Shown here in pieces: positions 7,236-11,815 of a stretch of 11,815 bases of DNA. The position numbers were made by a program, and so were the translations under genes. Source of the stretch: Alphaproteobacteria bacterium (GTDB lineage Bacteria > Pseudomonadota > Alphaproteobacteria > Sphingomonadales > Sphingomonadaceae); NCBI GenBank assembly GCA_005882415.1, contig VBAE01000138.1:1-11815 (forward strand), in the 5' to 3' direction. How positions within the stretch are numbered: the first letter of the stretch is position 1; every line of letters begins with the position of its first letter. The notes below the pieces were generated by a model. The model made no database searches and was not told the origin of the DNA. It worked only from the letters and a program-made list of their open reading frames with translations.

Positions 7236-8933
7236 TCAGATGCGATCCGGGAAGCCGGGCTGGATGTCGGTGGGGATGTTCACCGTGGTGGAAAGCACCG
7301 TCCGCGCCGGATCGTCGAGCTTTGCATAGCGTTCGAAGAAGGCCTTGGTGCCCGCATAATCGCCGTCGCCCTCCAGCCGGACGAGATCGGCGACCAGCGC
7401 CTTCAAACCGGCCTCGAGCTTGGGATAATCGACCCGGAAGCGCTTGGCGGAGGCGTCCCAGGCGAACGCGCCCTTCTCCTTCAGATAGCCGTATTGCATC
7501 GCGGCTCCGAGCCCATGGGCGTCCTCGACCCCGAAGCGGACGGCGCGGAAGATGCCGGCGAAATAGGTGGCGAGGAGCTGCTGGCGCTCGGCTGCGGGGA
7601 GCTCGCCCCGGTCCATCAGATAGAGGATGTTGTAGACGCCCATCACGTCCGCCTTGGCTTCCTCGGTCGGCGAATAGATGTCCTTCAGCTCGGCGTTGAC
7701 CGTTGTCTGGCGGCCGCCGACGGTGATGATCCCGGGCCCGAGGCTGTGCGACAGCTCGTGGAACAGCGTCTCCTGGGTCATATACTTCTTGGAGACCAGC
7801 CGCGCCTGTTCGGGGACGAGGAGGAGGCCGGCCATCGGCGCGAGGATGCGCTCGTACTTGGCGCCGAGCAGGTTGGCGAGGATCACCTTTTTCGCCCCCT
7901 TGGCCTGCCGCACGCGCTCGTCATTGGGGAGGTTGAAGGCGATGGTCTGCACCCCCGGCACCGCCTCGCCGCCGCCGCGGACCTGGTCGGCGACCAGGAT
8001 CGGCGAGGTGAAGGGGCGGTTGGCGTTCTTATATTTGGCGTCGACGGGGAGGTTGCGCTCCATGTCGGGGAGCAGCTTCTTGTAGCGGTCGAGGGCGGCG
8101 CTCTCCTTCGGATCCTGGACGGTGACGTAGGATTCGAACGCGGTCTTCTGGCCGTACAGATTGTCGGCATAGACTTCGTAGGGGCCGATCACGACCTCGA
8201 TCGGCGTCCCGCTGACGTCCATCCAGGCGAGCTCGGACGGGTAATAATCGTTGGTGCGGAAGGCCTGGGCGCGCAGGGTGAGGAAGCGCTTGAGGCTGGC
8301 GTTGCTCGTCTTCGCCGCGGCCTGTTCGAGCAGCTTGGCGGCGGGCTCCAGCCATTGCTTATACTCGACGCTGTAGGGCACCGCGACCAGCTTGTCGCCC
8401 TGGCGGTGGACGACGGTGTAGGGGCTGGTCAGCGCCTCCTTCTCGCCGGGATGGGCGGCGAGATAGGTGTCGAACGCCGCCTTGGTGAGGTCGGCCGGGT
8501 AGAGCCCCCCGCCCGCCGGAGGCGCGCCGGCTCCGTAGAAGGGGTGGTTCGCGGCGAGCGTGTCGTAGGGGCCGTAATGGAGGTCGAACATGTCGAGCAG
8601 GGCCGCCTTGTCCGGCCGGTTGCTCGCCTCGATCTCGGCCCGGATGCGCGGATTGTCGGCGTTGAGCTGGCGCAGATAGATGGGGTTCATCAAATCGGCG
8701 GCCTGGATGAGCAGGTTCACCACCTCCCGCTCCTCGGCATTGAGGAAGCTGGTGTTCGGCTGCATCGCGATCTTGGCGATCTTCGCGCGCTGCGCCGCGA
8801 GGTCGTAGCTCTCCTGGGCTGCGGCCCCGGCGGCGGGCGCGGCGCCGTTGGCGGCTGCTCCGTTGTCCGGGGCGTTGCTCGCGGTGCAGGCGGCGGTGCC
8901 AAGCATCAGGCCCGCAAGAAGGAGGTGGCGCAT
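7236..8933 (-). CDS. M49-like (dipeptidyl-peptidase III-type) zinc peptidase, predicted lipoprotein
   Basis: This 565-residue protein begins with a short hydrophobic signal ending in a lipobox-like GTAAC, so Cys16 would be lipidated. A low-complexity Ala/Asn/Gly linker follows (about 17-40). The catalytic region has HELSH (392-396) and, about 30 residues on, EEAKAD (424-429), which corresponds to the EECRAD/E motif of M49. The upstream segment AFNLPNDERVRQAKG (332-346) also fits that family. Zinc ligands are inferred to be His392, His396 and Glu425. The motif is five-residue HExxH rather than the HExxGH of classical DPP III, as in the divergent bacterial branch. It would act on peptides outside the inner membrane. 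The ATG at 8933 has GGAGAG upstream. The glutaminase follows after 13 bp. Substrate and physiological role are unknown. Confidence 0.85.
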   Translation of the reverse strand: MRHLLLAGLMLGTAACTASNAPDNGAAANGAAPAAGAAAQESYDLAAQRAKIAKIAMQPNTSFLNAEEREVVNLLIQAADLMNPIYLRQLNADNPRIRAEIEASNRPDKAALLDMFDLHYGPYDTLAANHPFYGAGAPPAGGGLYPADLTKAAFDTYLAAHPGEKEALTSPYTVVHRQGDKLVAVPYSVEYKQWLEPAAKLLEQAAAKTSNASLKRFLTLRAQAFRTNDYYPSELAWMDVSGTPIEVVIGPYEVYADNLYGQKTAFESYVTVQDPKESAALDRYKKLLPDMERNLPVDAKYKNANRPFTSPILVADQVRGGGEAVPGVQTIAFNLPNDERVRQAKGAKKVILANLLGAKYERILAPMAGLLLVPEQARLVSKKYMTQETLFHELSHSLGPGIITVGGRQTTVNAELKDIYSPTEEAKADVMGVYNILYLMDRGELPAAERQQLLATYFAGIFRAVRFGVEDAHGLGAAMQYGYLKEKGAFAWDASAKRFRVDYPKLEAGLKALVADLVRLEGDGDYAGTKAFFERYAKLDDPARTVLSTTVNIPTDIQPGFPDRI

Positions 8934-8992
8934 CCTGGTCTCTCCAAAACCGTTTCGCGCCCGCTCTACCGCGCTTGATCGAGGTTGGGAAT

Positions 8993-9019
8993 GTCCTCCC
9001 CGTCGAAGACGGGGAGGAC
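8993..9019. repeat. GC-rich palindromic hairpin (REP-like)
   Basis: GTCCTCCCCGTC (8993-9004) and GACGGGGAGGAC (9008-9019) form a perfect 12-bp stem with a GAA loop, 60 bases upstream of the M49 peptidase start. CCTCCCC/GGGGAGG hairpins are common dispersed elements in alphaproteobacterial intergenic DNA. It marks the edge between the peptidase gene and the atypical region. Here it is a single copy, so its repetitive nature is inferred. Confidence 0.55.
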
Positions 9020-9044
9020 TGGGAGCCGCCGACGGCCTCAGCGG

Positions 9045-9315
9045 TCAGTTTCCTCGGCTGATCCCAAGATGCTCAAATGGATCGCTAGCCCCGACAAGAA
9101 GGGAAACTCCCTTCCCATTTGGTCGTTCGCTGTCCTCCCACCCGCCGGGCGAGAAACGTTCGACCACGTCGAGCCCCGGCCCGTGAATGTAGATCGCGGA
9201 AAACTCATCTCCGGGCTGATTCTGGATGAACATCGCCAAGTCCGGATCACTCTGTTGTAACAACTGATACTCTCCAAAGCTCTTGAAACGGTGCCCATTC
9301 CTCAAGCCGCATCAT
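9045..9315 (-). pseudogene. Small gene of unknown function, apparently frameshifted near its start
   Basis: ATGATG at 9315-9310 has a strong ribosome site (GGAGG, six bases away) and overlaps the stop of the upstream small gene, a clear coupled start. In that frame only 22 residues are made (MMRLEEWAPFQEL onward, stop at 9249-9247). From about codon 10 a different frame stays open to 9045 and looks protein-like: KSFGEYQLLQQSDPDLAMF, then QPGDEFSAIYIHGPGLDVVE. One extra base near the CCGTTTCAAG stretch (about 9291-9282) would explain this and would join both into a protein of roughly 87 residues. Alternatively translation starts at TTG 9305. Codons such as TTG, TTA and CAA differ from the neighbouring genes. 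I do not recognise a family. Confidence 0.45.
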
Positions 9316-9566
9316 CTTCTTCCTCCAAGCCACGGCCACCCCCCTCTACTTTCTGCCAACACGTCCACGATTCCTCTAAGTAGCACCTCTAGATCAACTA
9401 CGTCGCTGTACGTGAGAGTGACCGGCCCGCCTCGTGCTTCGTCGAGCTTCTTAATCACCAACGATGGCGATCCAGCAGCTGCGTCCAATGCTCGCGCACG
9501 GGCAAGGAGTTGAGCAAAGTTCCCAAGCAATACCTCCACCGAGTGGTTCGCTGACGAGCGCAGCAT
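9312..9566 (-). CDS. Small hypothetical protein
   Basis: This 84-residue protein has no recognised domain. It starts MLRSSANHSVEVLLGNFAQL, has a helical Ala/Leu-rich first half and a likely second helix around DLEVLLRGIVDVLAE, and ends WPWLGGRR. Its stop TGA overlaps the start of the next small gene (ATGA), and its final codons carry that gene's ribosome site, so the two form a coupled pair. No convincing ribosome site is seen before ATG 9566; an internal GTG near 9540 is another possible start. Small coupled proteins in an atypical region could be an immunity or antitoxin-like pair, but nothing in the sequence proves this. Confidence 0.5.
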   Translation of the reverse strand: MLRSSANHSVEVLLGNFAQLLARARALDAAAGSPSLVIKKLDEARGGPVTLTYSDVVDLEVLLRGIVDVLAESRGGWPWLGGRR

Positions 9567-9745
9567 CTGACTGAATGATACCCGCCCAGCCTAGACACTC
9601 GTCAGCGATCCGGCGAGCAGTCTTTGGATTATTCGCAGCCCGAAAACCTCACACGGGAAGGGAGGTCTTTCCCCTGCGTCAGAGATACGGCTCGGAAGTG
9701 ATGGCGATGAGGTGGCGCTTGGTGGCGTTGCTGCACCATGAAAAT

Positions 9746-9819
9746 TGGATGCCCGACGAGGATTCGAACCTCGATTGACGGAGTCAGAGTCCGTAGTCTT
9801 ACCTTTAGACGATCGGGCA
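9746..9819 (-). tRNA. tRNA-Gln (anticodon CTG)
   Basis: A full 74-base cloverleaf reads from 9819 down to 9746. The acceptor is TGCCCGA/TCGGGCA, and the D stem is GTCT/AGAC with an AAAGGTA loop. The anticodon stem is ACGGA/TCCGT with loop CTCTGAC (anticodon CTG at 9787-9785). The variable loop is CAAT and the T arm is CGAGG-TTCGAAT-CCTCG. The 3' CCA is encoded. The discriminator base is T, whereas G is usual for bacterial tRNA-Gln. It reads CAG codons, which are frequent in this GC-rich genome. Confidence 0.95.
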
Positions 9820-9912
9820 GCGCCGGGGCGCGAGATAGGCGGGGGCGGGGTGGGGGTCAAGGGTTGTGAGGCCCTGACCGGGATGCCGCCGGGGCCGGTA
9901 ACTTGCTCCCTC

Positions 9913-9939
9913 TGCCCCCCCTGTGTACACATGGGGGCA
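9913..9939. promoter_or_regulatory. Dyad upstream of the Ppx/GppA gene (candidate operator or leader hairpin)
   Basis: A 10-bp perfect palindrome, TGTGTACACA (9922-9931), is nested inside a further 7-bp arm pair, TGCCCCC (9913-9919) with GGGGGCA (9933-9939). It lies between the divergent tRNA and phosphatase genes, 50 bases before the chosen ATG. It could be a protein-binding site or an RNA hairpin in the leader. No T-run follows. The function is unproven. Confidence 0.3.
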
Positions 9940-9988
9940 AGTCAGGGCGGCTCCCGCCGTCCCAGGAAAAAGAAGAAGTGGTTTGCTT

Positions 9989-11038
9989 ATGGGGCAGCAG
10001 GCCGTGACGGTTCCGCTCCCGCCGGGCGAAGCTCCGGCGCCCGCGGCAGGGCACGTACCGCGCCGGCAGATGCCGCGCCACACCTATGGCGCGCTCGATC
10101 TCGGCACCAACAATTGCAGGCTTCTGATCGCCCGTCCCACCGAAGACGGTTTCACCGTCATCGACGCCTTCTCGCGCGTGGTCCGTCTCGGCGAAGGGCT
10201 GGCGGCGAGCGGGCGGATCAGCGACGACGCCATCGAGCGGGCGCTGGCCGCGCTCTCCGTCTGCGCGGACAAGCTCTGCCGCCGCCGGGTATCGCTGGCG
10301 CGGTCGGTGGCGACCGAGGCGTGCCGGCGGGCGGTGAACGGGCGCTATTTCGTCGAGCGGGTGCACAAGGAGACGGGGATCGCGCTCGAGATCATCTCGC
10401 CCGAGGAAGAAGCGCGGCTGGCCATGCTCGGCTGCCATAGGCTGCTCGAGCCGGGCGACGGCCCTGCCCTGATCTTCGACATCGGCGGCGGATCGACCGA
10501 GCTGGTGCTGGTCGACACGGCCGGCGGCGAGGTGCCGCGGATCCAGAGCTGGTGGTCGGCGCCCTGGGGCGTCGTCTCGCTGACCGAGAGCGAGGGGCGC
10601 AACTTCAACGACGCCGACGAGCGGCTCCACGCTTATGGGCGGATGAAGGAAAGGGTGAAGCACGCCTTCCGGCGGTTCGCCGAGCTTCTCCCCTCCGACA
10701 AGCGCAACATCAGGCTGATGGGGACGAGCGGAACGGTGACGACTCTTGCCAGCGTCCACCTCGCCCTTCCCACTTACGACCGGCGGGCGGTGGACGGGCT
10801 GATGGTGCCGGCCGACCAGATGCGGGCGGTGAGCACGATGCTGTCGCGGATGAGCATCGAGGAGCGCTCGTCCCTCCCCTGCATCGGCCGCGACCGCGCC
10901 GACCTTGTGGTGGCGGGCTGCGCGATCCTGGAAGCGATCATGGACATCTGGCCGGCCAAGACGCTGGGGGTCGCCGACCGGGGCATTCGCGAGGGAATCT
11001 TGCGCTCGCTGATGGCCCGCGACGGGCACCGGCTGTGA
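9989..11038 (+). CDS. Ppx/GppA phosphatase family protein
   Basis: The predicted protein has 349 residues with the ASKHA (actin-like) fold of exopolyphosphatase and pppGpp phosphohydrolase. Visible motifs are the phosphate-1 loop GALDLGTNNCRLLIA (34-48), ATEACR (108-113), the catalytic-glutamate region SPEEEARLAMLG (137-148), the phosphate-2 loop FDIGGGSTELVLVD (163-176) and the GTSGTVTTLA segment (245-254). It hydrolyses polyphosphate and/or pppGpp; sequence alone does not tell which. ATG 9989 follows a purine-rich AGAAGAAG stretch. GTG 9923 would give a poor N-terminal extension, while ATG 10070 would remove a Pro/Ala-rich leader of about 27 residues that is not part of the fold. It overlaps rlmE by four bases (GTGA), so the two are co-translated. 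The C-terminal HD-like domain of long Ppx proteins is absent. Confidence 0.92.
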   Translation: MGQQAVTVPLPPGEAPAPAAGHVPRRQMPRHTYGALDLGTNNCRLLIARPTEDGFTVIDAFSRVVRLGEGLAASGRISDDAIERALAALSVCADKLCRRRVSLARSVATEACRRAVNGRYFVERVHKETGIALEIISPEEEARLAMLGCHRLLEPGDGPALIFDIGGGSTELVLVDTAGGEVPRIQSWWSAPWGVVSLTESEGRNFNDADERLHAYGRMKERVKHAFRRFAELLPSDKRNIRLMGTSGTVTTLASVHLALPTYDRRAVDGLMVPADQMRAVSTMLSRMSIEERSSLPCIGRDRADLVVAGCAILEAIMDIWPAKTLGVADRGIREGILRSLMARDGHRL

Positions 11039-11673
11039 CGACCCGGGTCAAGACCGCCAAGGGGCGCAAGGTCGGCTCGACCAAATGGCTCGAGCGGCAG
11101 CTCAACGACCCCTATGTGAAGCGCGCCAAGGCCGACGGCTACCGCTCGCGCGCGGCGTATAAGCTGATCGAGCTCGACGAGCGGTTCCACTTCCTGAAGG
11201 GTGCCGAGCGGATCGTCGATCTGGGCGTCGCGCCCGGGGGCTGGACCCAGGTAGTGCGGCAGCGCGTGCCGAAGGCCGTGGTGGTGGGGCTCGATCTCCT
11301 CCCTACCGACCCGATCGATGGCGCGATCATCATCCATCTCGATTTCATGGCCGACGAGGCGCCCGGCCAGCTCACGGAGGCTCTCGGCGGGCCGGCGGAC
11401 CTGGAGCTGTCGGACATGGCCGCGAACACGGTTGGCCATCCCCAGACCGACCATCTGCGCACCATGGGTCTGGTCGAGGCAGGGCTGGAGTTCGCGATCG
11501 AGGTTCTGAAGCCGGGCGGCGCGTTCGTCGCCAAGGTTTTGGCCGGGGGCGCGGACAATGCGCTGGTGGCGGAGCTGAAGCGGCGGTTCTCCGCCGTGAA
11601 GCACGCCAAGCCGCCCGCCAGCCGCAAGGGCTCCAGCGAATGGTATGTCGTCGCCCAGGGCTTCAAAGGCTAG
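11035..11673 (+). CDS. rlmE: 23S rRNA (uridine2552-2'-O)-methyltransferase
   Basis: This 212-residue RlmE (RrmJ/FtsJ) enzyme uses S-adenosylmethionine to 2'-O-methylate U2552 in the A-loop of 23S rRNA, a late step of 50S maturation. The SAM-binding motif is VDLGVAPGGWTQVV (61-74). The catalytic K-D-K-E tetrad is Lys43 (AAYKL), Asp127 (LSDMAAN), Lys167 (FVAKVL) and Glu202 (SSEWYVVA). All four residues are present and the length is normal. The start is GTG 11035, which overlaps the phosphatase stop by four bases; translation is probably coupled, since no separate ribosome site is evident. The basic N-terminus (RVKTAKGRK) suits rRNA contact. The stop overlaps the convergent DsbA-family gene. Confidence 0.97.
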   Translation: MTTRVKTAKGRKVGSTKWLERQLNDPYVKRAKADGYRSRAAYKLIELDERFHFLKGAERIVDLGVAPGGWTQVVRQRVPKAVVVGLDLLPTDPIDGAIIIHLDFMADEAPGQLTEALGGPADLELSDMAANTVGHPQTDHLRTMGLVEAGLEFAIEVLKPGGAFVAKVLAGGADNALVAELKRRFSAVKHAKPPASRKGSSEWYVVAQGFKG

Positions 11674-11815
11674 GTGCGGGCGCGGGCCTGTTCGATGGCG
11701 GCCTTGAGCGCGTCATAGCCGACCGCGCCTTCCAGCACCTTGTCCCCGATCACCCAGGTCGGGGTCCCGCCCGCGCCGATCGAGCGGGCGAGCTCGTAAT
11801 TCTTGCGAAGCTCCG
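11670..11815 (-). CDS. DsbA family (thioredoxin-fold) protein, C-terminal part (gene runs off the right edge)
   Basis: The last 48 residues are visible on the minus strand. They contain the cis-proline loop region GTPTWVIGDKVLEGAVGYDALKAAI read in two pieces: GGTPTWVIGDKVLEGA, then VGYDALKAAIEQARART at the end. GTPT-(W/F)-(V/I)-I-G followed by a helix with D/A-LKAAI is characteristic of periplasmic DsbA/Com1-type thiol oxidoreductases. The CxxC active site would lie upstream, outside the window. The TAG stop overlaps the rlmE stop by four bases in convergent orientation, with no room for a separate terminator. The family call is good; disulfide oxidase or isomerase activity cannot be judged from this part. 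Confidence 0.85.
   Translation of the reverse strand, partial: ELRKNYELARSIGAGGTPTWVIGDKVLEGAVGYDALKAAIEQARART

Larger units (their letters stand above)
9040..9745. other. Atypical, lower-GC region abutting the tRNA 3' end (possible island remnant)
   Basis: By eye the base composition here is clearly less GC-rich than the flanking operons, with codons rare elsewhere in the window. It begins after a palindromic repeat and stops exactly beside the CCA end of tRNA-Gln. It contains the two small genes described separately. Between 9567 and 9745 I see no convincing gene, only short open frames. No integrase, IS end or duplicated tRNA tail is visible, so an island origin is inferred from composition and position. 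Confidence 0.4.

Noticed and set aside
7494..8978. A 494-codon open frame antisense to the M49 peptidase
   Set aside because: It is a mirror of the GC-rich coding strand with no motif. The minus-strand gene has a signal peptide and zinc motif.
8985..9260. Plus-strand open frame across the hairpin and the small-gene region
   Set aside because: It begins inside the palindromic repeat and reads antisense to a more protein-like minus-strand frame.
9045..9305. IHGPG-D segment resembling the core of RHS/YD-repeat toxins
   Set aside because: Only a handful of residues match and no YD repeats surround them; too weak to claim a toxin remnant.
9040..9745. Integrase gene or attachment-site repeat at tRNA-Gln
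   Set aside because: No tyrosine recombinase motif and no second copy of the tRNA tail were seen in the window.
9575..9778. Plus-strand open frame ending in the tRNA
   Set aside because: Its tail is the antisense of tRNA-Gln, and no ribosome site or family is seen.
11655..11690. Terminator between rlmE and the DsbA-family gene
   Set aside because: The two genes overlap by four bases, and no hairpin with a T-run is present.

Overview
The window is high-GC DNA with the gene content and codon habits of an alphaproteobacterium, most likely a sphingomonad (inference). The clues are an NAGGN osmolyte operon, a Crp-type HTH regulator with the C-terminal 'DW-RLC' pattern, short CG-rich intergenic palindromes, and a tRNA-Gln(CTG). 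The window starts inside one gene and ends inside another.

Layout. 1-875, minus strand: the N-terminal third of the ribosome-associated GTPase TypA/BipA, preceded by a small DUF423 membrane protein. 1003-5546, plus strand: an operon for N-acetylglutaminylglutamine amide (NAGGN). It holds the glutamine-dependent amidotransferase asnO, the fused acetyltransferase/ligase ngg, and the system's M42 peptidase. The genes overlap by 1 and 20 bases, and a general-stress-like (EcfG) promoter match lies upstream. The M42 gene is broken by a frameshift combined with an apparent internal deletion. 5551-5685: a structured palindromic repeat lies between the convergent operons.

5698-8933, minus strand: three genes, read in the order M49-type zinc peptidase lipoprotein, glutaminase, Crp-like HTH protein. 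The glutaminase has lost its catalytic lysine (Tyr in its place) and a substrate-binding Asn (Ser in its place). The HTH protein lacks the cyclic-nucleotide sensor domain.

8934-9745 is an atypical, visibly less GC-rich stretch beside the 3' end of tRNA-Gln. It carries a GC-rich hairpin repeat and two small, translationally coupled genes of unknown function, the second apparently frameshifted. It looks like island debris. 9746-9819 is tRNA-Gln(CTG), minus strand. 9989-11673, plus strand: a Ppx/GppA phosphatase overlapping rlmE (23S rRNA U2552 methyltransferase), an ordinary housekeeping pair. The window closes with the C-terminus of a DsbA-family protein on the minus strand, overlapping the rlmE stop by 4 bases.

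I found no complete new defence or mobile system. The most interesting items are the disrupted NAGGN peptidase, the active-site-altered glutaminase sitting next to an M49 peptidase, and the small-gene island at the tRNA.
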